NCBI GenBank assembly: GCA_002345545.1
Contig: DDVW01000046.1
Span: forward strand, 384-19,221
Source: Stenotrophomonas sp. UBA2302
GTDB lineage: Bacteria; Pseudomonadota; Gammaproteobacteria; Xanthomonadales; Xanthomonadaceae
DNA: 18,838 nucleotides
Direction: 5' to 3'
The position numbers and the translations under genes were made by a program. Below, one piece after another: positions 1-7,024 of the stretch (its first letter is position 1; each line of letters opens with the position of its first letter). The notes under the pieces were generated by a model. It searched no databases. It saw nothing but the letters and a program-made list of their open reading frames with translations, and was not told the origin of the DNA.

Positions 1-866
1 CCCTGGACCCGTTCGCGGCGGCCGCACCCGATCCATGGCCCGCGCGGACGGCCGCGGTGGCGCTGGATGCCACATTGCCGCCGCTGGAGCGCAGCCTGGC
101 CTGCATCCCGCTGCTGGCGCTGGAGCAGCGGCAGTCACTCAACGCCGCCGCACCGGTGCGGCGTGAAGTGGCGGCATTGCTGCTGCGGCAGAACGCCGCG
201 CTGCTGGTCGGCACCCAGCCCGACGCCCGCCCGGTGCATCACCTGCTCGCCGATACCTGGCAACCCGGCGATGCCGGTTTTGCCGGACTGGTACGCAGCG
301 CGCTGGTGCTGTGCGCCGACCATGAACTGAACGTTTCGGCCTTCGCCGCGCGGGTGGTCGCCTCCACCGGCGCGCCCCCGCACGCCACCGTGTGCGCGGG
401 GCTTGCGGCGATGTCCGGGCCACGCCACGGCGGCGCCACCGCACGCGCGCACGCCCTGCTGTGCGATGCCGAGGCCAGCGGTTCGCCCGCCAGCTTCATC
501 GCCGAACGCTGGCAACGCGGCGACGAACTGCCCGGCTTCAACCACGTGCTGTATCCGGACGGCGACCCGCGCGGCGCCGAAGTGCTGCGGCAGCTGCGGG
601 TATTGCGCGGCGACTGCCATCGCATGCGCCACGTGGAAACGGTGCTGGCCGCCACCGCCGAACACAGCGGTCAGCATCCCAATATCGACGGTCTGCTGGC
701 GGCGATCTGCTATGTCTATGCGCTGCCGGCCAGCCATGCGCTGGTGATGTTCGCCACCGCCCGGCTGACCGGCTGGCTGGCACATGCACTGGAACAGCAG
801 GCACTGGGTACGCTGATCCGCCCGCGTGCGCGCTATACCGGGCTGGCACCGGGCGGCGGACACTGA
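1..866 (+). CDS. Citrate synthase family protein, 3' part (partial at window edge)
   Basis: Citrate/methylcitrate synthase-fold enzyme that would condense an acyl-CoA with oxaloacetate. The reading frame (codons starting at multiples of 3) is open to the left edge, so the true start lies outside; the GTG at 57 is only an internal candidate. Family landmarks are in order: a DHELN motif near 318-332, GPRHGG at 417-434 (His at 426-428, matching the substrate-binding His of GPLHG), GFNH with the second active-site His at 543-545, a following DPR, PNID with the catalytic Asp at 687-689, and a C-terminal RPRARYTG citrate-binding segment. All three catalytic positions are therefore present. I cannot tell citrate synthase (gltA) from 2-methylcitrate synthase (prpC). 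Some proteobacterial members of this family carry an N-terminal helix-turn-helix; that region is cut off here. It ends 25 bases before the convergent gene at 892. Confidence 0.85.
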   Translation, partial: LDPFAAAAPDPWPARTAAVALDATLPPLERSLACIPLLALEQRQSLNAAAPVRREVAALLLRQNAALLVGTQPDARPVHHLLADTWQPGDAGFAGLVRSALVLCADHELNVSAFAARVVASTGAPPHATVCAGLAAMSGPRHGGATARAHALLCDAEASGSPASFIAERWQRGDELPGFNHVLYPDGDPRGAEVLRQLRVLRGDCHRMRHVETVLAATAEHSGQHPNIDGLLAAICYVYALPASHALVMFATARLTGWLAHALEQQALGTLIRPRARYTGLAPGGGH

Positions 867-876
867 GCGTCCCGGT

Positions 877-908
877 CCTACAGGAGCGGCGTTATTGCCG
901 CTTCGACC
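877..908. repeat. REP-like palindromic element (degenerate)
   Basis: Between the converging citrate-synthase-family gene and the cobalamin-binding-type gene lies CCTACAGGAGCGGC, a six-base loop, then GCCGCTTCGACC. The 6-bp stem is 885-890 with 897-902. The wording resembles the TAGGAGCGGC...GCCGCGACC type of REP sequence common in Pseudomonas and Xanthomonadaceae genomes; that match is from memory. It overlaps the stop codon of the minus-strand gene (892-894) and may also act as a weak terminator. Only one copy is seen in this window. Confidence 0.4.
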
Positions 909-1686
909 AGCGCTGGACGATGGCGGCAATCGCCTGCACGCCGTCGGTCAACGCCGCCGGCCCCGGCTGCAGGATCAGCGGTGATTTGATCTCGTGCAGC
1001 TCGCCGTCGCACACCGCGTTGATCGCCGCCCAGCCCGGTCGCGCGGCCACCTTCTCCGGACGGAATTTCTTGCCGCACCACGAGCCGATGATGATGTCCG
1101 GGTTGCGCGCGATCACCGGTGCGCCGTCGGCAAGGATGCGCGCCTTGGCCAGCGGTTCGCGCGACAGCTCGGGAAACACGTCGATACCGCCGGCGATCTC
1201 CACCAGTTCGGCGCCCCACTGGATGCCGGTGATGATCGGCTCGTCCCACTCTTCCACGTACACGCGCGGCCGCTGCGGCAAACGCGCCGCCTGTTCCGCG
1301 ATGGCGTCCAGCCCGCGCTGCAGCTCGTCCGCATACCTTTCAGCGCGCGCGGCCTCGCCAACCAGCGCACCGAGGCGGCGGATGTAGTCGAGGATGCCGG
1401 CAACACTGCGGTGGTTGGCGATCCACACCTCCACGCCGTTGCGGATCAGCTCGGCGGCGATATCGGCCTGGATGTCGGAAAAGCCGATCGCCAGATCCGG
1501 CTTCAGCGTGAGGATTTCCCCGACCTTGGCACTGGTGAAGGCGCTGACCTTGGGTTTCTCACGCCGCGCCTGCGGCGGCCGCACGGTGAAGCCGCTGATA
1601 CCGACGATGCGCTCCTGCTGCCCAAGGGCATAGAGCGTTTCGGTGGGTTCTTCGGTGAGGCAGACGATACGACGCGGACCGGTCAT
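892..1686 (-). CDS. Cobalamin-binding-type periplasmic-binding-fold protein (BtuF-like), without signal peptide
   Basis: A 264-residue protein of the helical-backbone metal-receptor / BtuF-like superfamily (class III substrate-binding fold). The N-terminus runs straight into the first domain (RIVCLTEEPTETLYALG, then IVGISGFT). It is followed by the typical LKPDLAIGFSD segment, an inter-domain helix, and a second domain with VYVEEWDEPIITG, a QWGAELVEIAGG segment and NPDIIIG. Members of this group are commonly annotated cobalamin-binding protein. The start ATG at 1686 overlaps the upstream gene's stop by four bases (ATGA), and there is no earlier usable start. The product therefore has no signal peptide or lipobox, and no BtuC/BtuD transporter genes are in view. 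It looks cytosolic, so a role in metallo-ligand or corrinoid binding outside classical ABC import is possible but is inference. It is the last gene of the pdxH operon. Confidence 0.75.
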   Translation of the reverse strand: MTGPRRIVCLTEEPTETLYALGQQERIVGISGFTVRPPQARREKPKVSAFTSAKVGEILTLKPDLAIGFSDIQADIAAELIRNGVEVWIANHRSVAGILDYIRRLGALVGEAARAERYADELQRGLDAIAEQAARLPQRPRVYVEEWDEPIITGIQWGAELVEIAGGIDVFPELSREPLAKARILADGAPVIARNPDIIIGSWCGKKFRPEKVAARPGWAAINAVCDGELHEIKSPLILQPGPAALTDGVQAIAAIVQRWSKRQ

Positions 1687-2024
1687 GGCGCGGCAAACTC
1701 CGTGCTGTCGACGAACACCGCCGGGGTGTTCCAGGGATGATGGGCGGCGATGGCGTCCAGCAGCCGCTGCAGCCGGCCGTGATCACGCGGGATGCAGAAT
1801 TCGAGGCGGACACTGGATTCACGCACCAGCTCACCCGCCACGCCGACCGCACTGGCGGTGCCTTCCTGCACACGGAACTGCTCCTGGCCCGGTGCCGATT
1901 CCCACATGCCGTGGCTGTAGCCGCCGGCCGCCAGATCGTCCACCGCAAGGATGCCGGCCTTCAGCGCCTGCAGATGCACCGGCGGCACGAACACGGTGAT
2001 CCGGTAGAGCGGCTGCAGTTTCAT
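1683..2024 (-). CDS. Stand-alone NIF3/YqfO-type (CutA/PII-like) domain protein
   Basis: A 113-residue protein resembling the insertion domain of NIF3/YqfO-family proteins. It begins YRITVFVPPVHLQALKAGI, has a central GxYSHGMWES and GQEQFRVQEGT region, then VRLEFCIPRDH, and ends HHPWNTPAVFVDSTEF (compare the HPYEEPAYDVY ending of NIF3 domains). Full NIF3 proteins carry this domain inside a metal-dependent scaffold, but here it stands alone. I chose ATG 2024 because GGAGGG at 2032-2037 sits 7 bases upstream; a GTG at 2048 would add eight residues. It lies between pdxH (27 bases upstream) and the BtuF-like gene (4-base overlap), so the three are probably co-translated. The molecular function of isolated domains of this type is not established. 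PII/CutA-like trimer formation and metal or nucleotide binding are possibilities only. Confidence 0.7.
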   Translation of the reverse strand: MKLQPLYRITVFVPPVHLQALKAGILAVDDLAAGGYSHGMWESAPGQEQFRVQEGTASAVGVAGELVRESSVRLEFCIPRDHGRLQRLLDAIAAHHPWNTPAVFVDSTEFAAP

Positions 2025-2031
2025 GCCCACA

Positions 2032-2037
2032 CCCTCC
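2032..2037 (-). promoter_or_regulatory. Shine-Dalgarno sequence deciding the start of the NIF3-like gene
   Basis: GGAGGG on the minus strand lies 7 bases before ATG 2024. It supports that start over the upstream in-frame GTG at 2048, which has no comparable site. Confidence 0.65.
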
Positions 2038-2051
2038 GCATCATCCACGGC

Positions 2052-2651
2052 TCACGGATACAGCAGCTGCTTGCTCCACACCCCGGCCGCATCGGACTCG
2101 TAACTCCAGCGCTCATGCAGGCGGAAGTCCACGCCATACCAGAACTCGATCCGCCGCGGCACCACGCGGATACCGCTCCAGCCTTCCGGGCGCGGCACCT
2201 CGCGGCCTTCAAAACGCGACTGGAAATTTTCCAGCCGCTGGTTGAATTCCTCGCGCGAAGACAGCGGCTGCGACTGCGCCGATGCCCAGGCGCCGATCTG
2301 GCTCATGCGCGGGCGCGTGGCGAAATAGGCATCCGCCTCGGCGGTGGACACCAGTTGCGCGTCGCCTTCGATCCGCACCTGGATGCCGGCCTCGCGCAGG
2401 CTGCGCCACAAGAACAGCAGCGCCGCCTGGCGGTTCTCGTGCAGCTCACGGCCCTTGCGGCTGTCCAGGTGGGTGTAGAACACGAAGCCGCGCTCATCGA
2501 ACGCCTTGAGCAGCACGGTGCGCGCCGACGGGCGGCCATCGATATCGGCGGTCGCCACGGTCATCGCCGTGGCATCGATTTCCTTGCCGGCTTTGGCCTC
2601 ATCCAACAGCGAGGCGAAGGTGGAAAGTGCTTCTGCGTACAGGTCGCTCAT
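2052..2651 (-). CDS. pdxH: Pyridoxamine/pyridoxine 5'-phosphate oxidase
   Basis: Cytosolic FMN-dependent oxidase that converts pyridoxine or pyridoxamine 5'-phosphate to pyridoxal 5'-phosphate, the last step of PLP synthesis and salvage. The 199-residue sequence shows the family order. There is an N-terminal helix, then [23 protein letters not shown], then [16 protein letters not shown], which lies in the FMN phosphate-binding region. [18 protein letters not shown] is the strongly conserved RSxxSQxGAWASxQS signature, and the C-terminus has [14 protein letters not shown] and RLHERWSYE. It is about 20 residues shorter than the E. coli enzyme, the difference being in the variable N-terminus, and ends KQLLYP. 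The start ATG at 2649-2651 gives [12 protein letters not shown]. It is the first gene of a minus-strand operon with the NIF3-like and BtuF-like genes, and is divergent from the kinase gene 42 bases away. Confidence 0.95.
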   Translation of the reverse strand: MSDLYAEALSTFASLLDEAKAGKEIDATAMTVATADIDGRPSARTVLLKAFDERGFVFYTHLDSRKGRELHENRQAALLFLWRSLREAGIQVRIEGDAQLVSTAEADAYFATRPRMSQIGAWASAQSQPLSSREEFNQRLENFQSRFEGREVPRPEGWSGIRVVPRRIEFWYGVDFRLHERWSYESDAAGVWSKQLLYP

Positions 2652-2659
2652 AGGTCCAA

Positions 2660-2687
2660 TTCGAACAGCACGGGTTTGGGCTATTGT
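2660..2687 (+). promoter_or_regulatory. Candidate promoter for the P-loop kinase, leaderless geometry
   Basis: TATTGT at 2682-2687 resembles a -10 box and ends 6 bases before ATG 2694, with TTCGAA at 2660-2665 a weak -35 candidate 16 bases upstream. No Shine-Dalgarno precedes the ATG, which fits a transcript starting at or very near the start codon. The whole pdxH-kinase divergent gap is only 42 bases. Confidence 0.35.
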
Positions 2688-2693
2688 GGCGTC

Positions 2694-3533
2694 ATGTCAG
2701 CGGTTGCGCACAATTTCCCGGCCCGCCGCTTCGCCAGCCCCCTGGTCGCGCAGGCACTGGACGAGGCGCTTGCCTGCGGCACCGCCACGCCGGTGCTGGC
2801 GATCAGCGGATTGCAGGGCAGCGGCAAGTCCACCCTCGCCGCGCAGGTGGTGGAACTGGCCCGCGCACGCGGCCTGCGCGCGGCCGCACTGTCCATCGAC
2901 GACACCTACCTGACCCGCGCACAACGGCAGCGCCTGGCCGACCAGGTGCATCCGCTGCTGGCCACGCGCGGCCCGCCCGGCACCCATGACCTGCCGCTGG
3001 CCCTGGCGACATTACACGCCGCCAGGGATGGACAGCCGTTCCCGCTGCCGCGCTTTGACAAGCTCGCCGACGAGCGGGTCGATGCCGCGCACTGGCAGCG
3101 CATCGAAGGCCGGCTGGACCTGCTGGTCTTCGAGGGCTGGTTCCTCGGCACGCCGGCCGAGCCGGAGGCAGCGCTGTCGAGGCCACTGAACGCACTGGAA
3201 CGCGACGCTGATGGCGACGGTCGCTGGCGCCGCTGGTGCAACCACGCATTGGCCAGCGACTATCCCGCGCTGTGGCAATGCTTCGACCGGCTGTGGTTCC
3301 TGCAGCCGCCCTCTTTTGCGGTGGTGCCGCAGTGGCGCTGGCAGCAGGAACAGGCCCTGCAGCGGGCTGCGCCGGGTCGCAGCGGCATGAGCCGCGTGCA
3401 GGTGGAGCGCTTCGTGCAGTTCTACGAACGGGTCAGCCGGCAGGCCTTGCGCACGCTGCCGGCAATCGCCGACCGGGTGATCGCGCTGGATGCGCAGCGG
3501 CAGGTGCTGTGGTGCGGGGCAACGCCCCGCTGA
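2694..3533 (+). CDS. P-loop kinase, D-glycerate 3-kinase / Tda10 family
   Basis: A 279-residue ATP-dependent kinase of the plant-type D-glycerate 3-kinase / yeast Tda10 family (relatives of uridine kinase and pantothenate kinase). The Walker A motif GLQGSGKS is at residues 39-46. [10 protein letters not shown] strand follows, with Asp residues suited to metal or substrate binding, then [18 protein letters not shown], and a Walker-B-like [10 protein letters not shown]. The C-terminal half has the family's [16 protein letters not shown] and [18 protein letters not shown] segments. These match the family blocks ISG-P-loop, SIDDFYLT, RGxPGTHD, PRYDK and EGWxLG. I chose ATG 2694 because the residues before it in the same open frame are antisense to pdxH and unlike the family. 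The substrate is probably a small hydroxy acid such as glycerate, but this is not proved by sequence. Confidence 0.8.
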   Translation: MSAVAHNFPARRFASPLVAQALDEALACGTATPVLAISGLQGSGKSTLAAQVVELARARGLRAAALSIDDTYLTRAQRQRLADQVHPLLATRGPPGTHDLPLALATLHAARDGQPFPLPRFDKLADERVDAAHWQRIEGRLDLLVFEGWFLGTPAEPEAALSRPLNALERDADGDGRWRRWCNHALASDYPALWQCFDRLWFLQPPSFAVVPQWRWQQEQALQRAAPGRSGMSRVQVERFVQFYERVSRQALRTLPAIADRVIALDAQRQVLWCGATPR

Positions 3534-3571
3534 GCCCACTGCCGGGACACCACAGCCGGGGGTGTTGTGGC

Positions 3572-3775
3572 CTATTCGACCAGGAACGTCACCCGCATGT
3601 TGACCCGCCATTCACGGATGTTGCCGTCGCCGTCGGTGACAACCTTGGTTTCGTTGATCCATGCGCCCTGGATGCCCTTGACGGTACCGGCCACCTTCTT
3701 CAGCCCACTGCGCACCGCATCCTCGACGCTGGTGCTGGAGGAAGCGTTGACTTCGATGATCTTCGCTACAGACAT
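3572..3775 (-). CDS. Dodecin (flavin-binding dodecamer protein)
   Basis: A 67-residue cytosolic dodecin, which in characterised homologues forms hollow dodecamers that store or buffer flavins. The sequence MSVAKIIEVNASSSTSVEDAV starts the beta-alpha-beta-beta fold. It continues with GLKKVAGTVKGIQGAWI, which contains the family's conserved Trp (GAWI, around residue 38, which stacks on the isoalloxazine ring in known dodecins), and ends EWRVNMRVTFLVE. ATG 3775 is chosen over the upstream in-frame start because AAGGAG lies 7 bases before it and because family members begin at this point. It is transcribed alone, convergent with the kinase gene and divergent from aroK. Confidence 0.92.
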   Translation of the reverse strand: MSVAKIIEVNASSSTSVEDAVRSGLKKVAGTVKGIQGAWINETKVVTDGDGNIREWRVNMRVTFLVE

Positions 3776-3794
3776 GCCGTGCTCCTTGGTTGCA

Positions 3795-3811
3795 CCACGA
3801 ACCATTCGTGG
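3795..3811. other. Short perfect hairpin upstream of dodecin
   Basis: CCACGAA at 3795-3801 and TTCGTGG at 3805-3811 form a 7-bp stem with a 3-base loop. It sits about 20 bases upstream of the dodecin start codon, in the dodecin-aroK divergent gap. It could be an operator half-site pair or a 5'-UTR structure; chance cannot be excluded. Confidence 0.3.
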
Positions 3812-3862
3812 CGTGGGCCAGCATCGCTGCTACCGTGTTAACGCACCGCCATGAGGTGCTGG

Positions 3863-3868
3863 CATCAT
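3863..3868 (+). promoter_or_regulatory. Candidate -10 box for aroK, leaderless geometry
   Basis: CATCAT (4 of 6 to TATAAT) ends 6 bases before the aroK ATG at 3875. The only purine-rich site, GAGGTG at 3853-3858, is 16 bases away and too far to be a normal ribosome-binding site. No convincing -35 was found. Confidence 0.25.
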
Positions 3869-3874
3869 TCCGCT

Positions 3875-4417
3875 ATGAATCCCGCCCCCAATCTTGTTCT
3901 GGTCGGCCCGATGGGAGCCGGAAAAACCTGCATCGGCCGCCGCCTCGCCGAGCGCTTCGGGCTGCAGTTCGTCGATGTCGACCAGGCCATCGTCGACGAC
4001 ACCGGTTCCAGCATTCCCGCCATTTTCGACAACATCGGCGAAGCCGGTTTCCGCGCCCATGAAAAGCGCGTGCTGGCCGGTCTGCTGGAACGCAGCGGCC
4101 AACTGGTCTCCACCGGCGGCGGCGCCGTGCTGGATGCCGACAACCGCGAGCTGATCGGCCAACGCGGTTTCGTCGTCTACCTGCGGGTCAGCGTCGCCTC
4201 GCAGCTGCAACGCCTGCAGCGCGACCGCAACCGCCCGCTGCTGCAGCGCGAGGACCGTGAACAGGTGTTGCACCAGATGGCCGCCTTCCGCGATCCGCTG
4301 TATCACCAGGTGGCCGACATGATCGTCGACACCGACCTCTATTCCCCCGCCGAAGCCACCGCCCATGCCGTGGTGCGGCTGGCCGCGCTTTGGCAGATCT
4401 CGGAGCTTCCCGCATGA
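3875..4417 (+). CDS. aroK: Shikimate kinase
   Basis: Cytosolic ATP-dependent kinase that phosphorylates shikimate at the 3-hydroxyl, a late step of the pathway to chorismate. In the 180-residue product the Walker A GPMGAGKT is at residues 11-18. The shikimate-binding Asp pair is in FVDVDQAI (Asp34, Asp36), followed by EAGFR with Arg60, STGGGAV with Gly81-83, and the lid Arg in RNRPLL (Arg120). All of these are present and standard. The start ATG 3875 gives [11 protein letters not shown]; an in-frame ATG at 3851 would add eight residues not typical of the family. Its stop overlaps the aroB start by four bases (ATGA at 4414-4417), so the two are translationally coupled. Confidence 0.95.
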   Translation: MNPAPNLVLVGPMGAGKTCIGRRLAERFGLQFVDVDQAIVDDTGSSIPAIFDNIGEAGFRAHEKRVLAGLLERSGQLVSTGGGAVLDADNRELIGQRGFVVYLRVSVASQLQRLQRDRNRPLLQREDREQVLHQMAAFRDPLYHQVADMIVDTDLYSPAEATAHAVVRLAALWQISELPA

Positions 4418-5523
4418 CCGCTTCACCCCGCATCGTCGCCGTCGGCGGTGAACTGCCCTACCGGATCCACATCGGCCCTGGCCTGCAAGGTGACGGCCAG
4501 TTGCTCAGCGCGCCCATCCGCGGCCGCCATGTGCTGCTGGTCAGCGATGACACCATCGCCCCGCTGTACCTGGCGCAGGTACGGCAGACACTGCTGGCCG
4601 CACGCCCGGAACTGGTGATCGGCCAGTACATCATTCCCGCCGGCGAGGCCTCCAAGACGCTGGACAGTTTCAGCGGCGCGATCAACGCGCTGGCATCGCT
4701 CGGCGCCACCCGCGACGCCTGCGTGTTCGCCCTCGGTGGCGGCGTGGTCGGCGACCTGGCCGGTTTCGCCGCCGCCTGCTGGATGCGCGGCGTGGACTGC
4801 GTGCAGCTGCCCACCACGCTGCTGGCGATGGTCGACTCCTCGGTTGGCGGCAAGACCGCGGTGGACATCGCCCAGGGCAAGAACCTGGTCGGTGCCTTCC
4901 ATCCGCCGCGCGCGGTGATCGCCGATACCGCCGTGCTGCGCAGCCTGCCGCCGCGTGAGCTGCGCGCCGGGCTGTCGGAGGTGATCAAGTACGGTGCGAT
5001 CCGCGACCCAGAGTTCTTCCAGTGGCTGCACAGCGAGCGCGAAGCCCTGCTGGCCGGCGACGACGCCGCGCTGGCGCAGGCCATCGCCCGCAGCTGCGAG
5101 CACAAGGCGCAGATCGTCGAGCGCGATCCGCTGGAAAAGGGCGAGCGCGCCCTGCTCAACCTCGGCCACACCTTCGGCCATGCCATCGAGACCGCACAGG
5201 GCTACGGCGCGCCGGGCAACGACAACCTCAACCATGGCGAAGCCGTGGCGGTGGGCATGGTGCTGGCCGCGCGCCTGTCCGCCGCGCTGGGCATGGCCGA
5301 TGCGGCCGATACCGGCACCCTGCACGCGCTGTTGCTGGCCTATGGTCTGCCGGTGGCCATCCCCGCCGGGCTGGCACCGGAAACGCTGCTGGCGCACATG
5401 CGGCTGGACAAGAAGAACATCGCCGGACGCCTGCGGCTGGTGCTGTGGCGGGGCATCGGCAAGGTCGAAGTGGTGCCGGACGTGGACGAAGCCGCGGTAC
5501 TGGAAGTCCTGCAGCAGGGTTGA
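4414..5523 (+). CDS. aroB: 3-dehydroquinate synthase
   Basis: Cytosolic NAD- and metal-dependent enzyme converting DAHP to 3-dehydroquinate, the second step of the shikimate pathway. The 369-residue sequence has the NAD-binding GGGVVGD at 108-114 and the [11 protein letters not shown] and [12 protein letters not shown] active-site segments. SEVIKYG provides the metal ligand Glu189 and the conserved Lys. The ligands His252 (LNLGHTFGH) and His274 ([10 protein letters not shown]) are also present. Compared with E. coli AroB there are about five extra residues (around APGND) between the two histidine ligands, as seen in other Xanthomonadaceae by recall. ATG 4414 is preferred over a TTG at 4390 because it gives the 4-base overlap with aroK. 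It is followed by a 108-base gap and the small WGR-like gene. Confidence 0.96.
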   Translation: MTASPRIVAVGGELPYRIHIGPGLQGDGQLLSAPIRGRHVLLVSDDTIAPLYLAQVRQTLLAARPELVIGQYIIPAGEASKTLDSFSGAINALASLGATRDACVFALGGGVVGDLAGFAAACWMRGVDCVQLPTTLLAMVDSSVGGKTAVDIAQGKNLVGAFHPPRAVIADTAVLRSLPPRELRAGLSEVIKYGAIRDPEFFQWLHSEREALLAGDDAALAQAIARSCEHKAQIVERDPLEKGERALLNLGHTFGHAIETAQGYGAPGNDNLNHGEAVAVGMVLAARLSAALGMADAADTGTLHALLLAYGLPVAIPAGLAPETLLAHMRLDKKNIAGRLRLVLWRGIGKVEVVPDVDEAAVLEVLQQG

Positions 5524-5618
5524 GCCCGGCCCACTGCCGCCTGCGCCCACCTGCCCTGTCTCCCGTGGCGGCCCGTGCTGATGCCAGTGCCGCGGCGGCC
5601 TTGATCCCCCGCAACGGC

Positions 5619-5624
5619 TACAAT
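5619..5624 (+). promoter_or_regulatory. Candidate -10 box for the WGR-like gene / hemE, leaderless geometry
   Basis: TACAAT (5 of 6 to TATAAT) ends 7 bases before ATG 5632, with no Shine-Dalgarno in between. Transcription would start at or next to the ATG. No good -35 is visible at 16-18 bases upstream. Confidence 0.4.
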
Positions 5625-5631
5625 CTGCCCC

Positions 5632-5883
5632 ATGCGCGTCCTTCTGCAACAGCCGCCCAGCGGCAACGAAGCTCCCCGTTATGTCCAGCTGTCACTGGTC
5701 GCCGACCTGCTCGGCGGCTGGGAGCTGCTGCGCGAAAGCGGTCAGACCGGCGGCCGGGTGCAACTGCGCCGGGAGCTGTTCCTGCAACAGGACGATGCGC
5801 TGCAGGCCTTCGAGAAGGCCCGCGACATGCAGATCAAACGGGGCTTCCAGGTGATGTTCACCAGCGGCCTGCCGCACCCCTGA
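5632..5883 (+). CDS. Small WGR-like domain protein
   Basis: An 83-residue protein of unknown function lying between aroB and hemE. The core reads [21 protein letters not shown], then [31 protein letters not shown] and QVMF. This matches the rhythm of WGR domains: a beta strand with Trp, a turn rich in Gly, then a helix with Ala/Phe/Lys ending in a Gly-Tyr/Phe. The central WGR tripeptide itself is not present (RESGQTGG in its place), so assignment is by pattern. There is no signal peptide or membrane segment. The start ATG 5632 has no ribosome-binding site but follows a -10-like TACAAT. WGR domains occur in PARP-type and DNA-related proteins, but for stand-alone small versions I would not claim a function. 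Confidence 0.65.
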   Translation: MRVLLQQPPSGNEAPRYVQLSLVADLLGGWELLRESGQTGGRVQLRRELFLQQDDALQAFEKARDMQIKRGFQVMFTSGLPHP

Positions 5884-5940
5884 TCCTGATCCCGCCCCCG
5901 CCGTGGCCGCCGCTGGCGCGCCCGTGCCTACTTTCTACCC

Positions 5941-5945
5941 AGGAG
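5941..5945 (+). promoter_or_regulatory. Shine-Dalgarno deciding the hemE start; overlaps an ATG-TGA start-stop
   Basis: AGGAG lies 5 bases before GTG 5951 (hemE) and 3 bases before an ATG at 5949 that is followed at once by TGA (5952-5954). The GTG is the only start that opens the hemE frame at the family's usual N-terminus. Confidence 0.7.
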
Positions 5946-5950
5946 TTCAT

Positions 5951-7024
5951 GTGACCAGCCCACTTCGCAACGACCGCTTCCTGCGCGCCCTGCGCCGCGA
6001 GCCCGTGGACTGCACGCCCGTGTGGCTGATGCGCCAGGCCGGCCGCTACCTGCCGGAATACCGTGCCACTCGTGCGCGTGCCGGCAGCTTCCTGGCCATG
6101 GCCAAGAATCCGGAGATCGCCTGCGAGGTCACCCTGCAGCCGCTGGAGCGTTTCGACCTGGACGCGGCGATCCTGTTCTCCGACATCCTCACCATCCCCG
6201 ACGCGATGGGCCTTGAGCTGTATTTCGTCGATGGCGAAGGCCCCAAGTTCCGCCACCCGGTGCGCAGCGTGGCCGATATCGCCAAGCTGGCGGTGCCGGA
6301 CATGGAAACCGAGCTGCGCTACGTGATGGACGCGGTACGGGTGATCCGCCGCCAGCTGGACGGCAAGGTGCCGCTGATCGGCTTCTCCGGCAGCCCGTGG
6401 ACGCTGGCCTGCTACATGGTCGAGGGCGGTGGCAGCAAGGACTACGCGCGCATCAAGGCGCTGGCCCTGAACGAGCCCAAGGCGCTGCACCAGCTGCTGG
6501 GCGTGGTCACCGATGCGGTGATCGCCTATCTGTCGGCACAGCGTGCGGCCGGTGCGCAGGCGCTGCAGGTGTTCGACACCTGGGGCGGCGTGCTGAGCCC
6601 GGCGATGTACCGCGAATTCTCGCTGCCCTACCTGACCCGCATCGCCCGGGAACTGGAGCGCGGCCAGGGCACCGGGCGCACCCCGCTGATCCTGTTCGGC
6701 AAGGGCAACGGCACACACCTGGAAGCACTGGCCGACAGCGGCTGCGAGGGGGTCGGCGTGGACTGGACCACCGAGCTGGGCGAAGCCGCACGCCGCACCG
6801 GCGGCAAGGTCGCGCTGCAGGGCAACCTCGATCCGACCACGCTGTACGGCGCACCCGAGGCGATCCGTCGCGAGGTCGGCGTGGTGCTGGACAGCTACCG
6901 CGACGGCAATGGCGGTTCGCGCGAAGGCCACATCTTCAACCTCGGCCACGGCATGTCGCCGGACATGAACCCCGAGCACGTCGCCGTGCTGGTGGACGCC
7001 GTCCACAACCACAGCCGCCGCTGA
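5951..7024 (+). CDS. hemE: Uroporphyrinogen decarboxylase
   Basis: Cytosolic, cofactor-free enzyme that removes four acetate carboxyls from uroporphyrinogen III to give coproporphyrinogen III in heme synthesis. The 357-residue product starts (V)[19 protein letters not shown]. It has the first family signature [16 protein letters not shown], with Arg residues 28 and 32 for substrate carboxylates. [15 protein letters not shown] holds the catalytic Asp. The second signature is in [21 protein letters not shown], followed by [24 protein letters not shown] and a C-terminal GHIFNLGHG with the conserved His. The start is a GTG with AGGAG 5 bases upstream; the in-frame codons before it do not fit the family. 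An 11-bp hairpin at 7032-7062 follows the stop. Confidence 0.97.
   Translation: MTSPLRNDRFLRALRREPVDCTPVWLMRQAGRYLPEYRATRARAGSFLAMAKNPEIACEVTLQPLERFDLDAAILFSDILTIPDAMGLELYFVDGEGPKFRHPVRSVADIAKLAVPDMETELRYVMDAVRVIRRQLDGKVPLIGFSGSPWTLACYMVEGGGSKDYARIKALALNEPKALHQLLGVVTDAVIAYLSAQRAAGAQALQVFDTWGGVLSPAMYREFSLPYLTRIARELERGQGTGRTPLILFGKGNGTHLEALADSGCEGVGVDWTTELGEAARRTGGKVALQGNLDPTTLYGAPEAIRREVGVVLDSYRDGNGGSREGHIFNLGHGMSPDMNPEHVAVLVDAVHNHSRR

Noticed and set aside
1737..2693. Long N-terminal extension in the frame of the P-loop kinase
   Set aside because: The region is antisense to pdxH and the NIF3-like gene, and the kinase family starts near ATG 2694.
3540..3571. Terminator hairpin between the kinase and dodecin genes
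   Set aside because: Only ACACC/GGTGT pairs (about 5 bp) around a 9-base loop with no T-run; too weak to call.
4423..5649. 408-codon minus-strand open frame opposite aroB
   Set aside because: AroB is unambiguous on the plus strand; the minus frame has only GC-driven composition.
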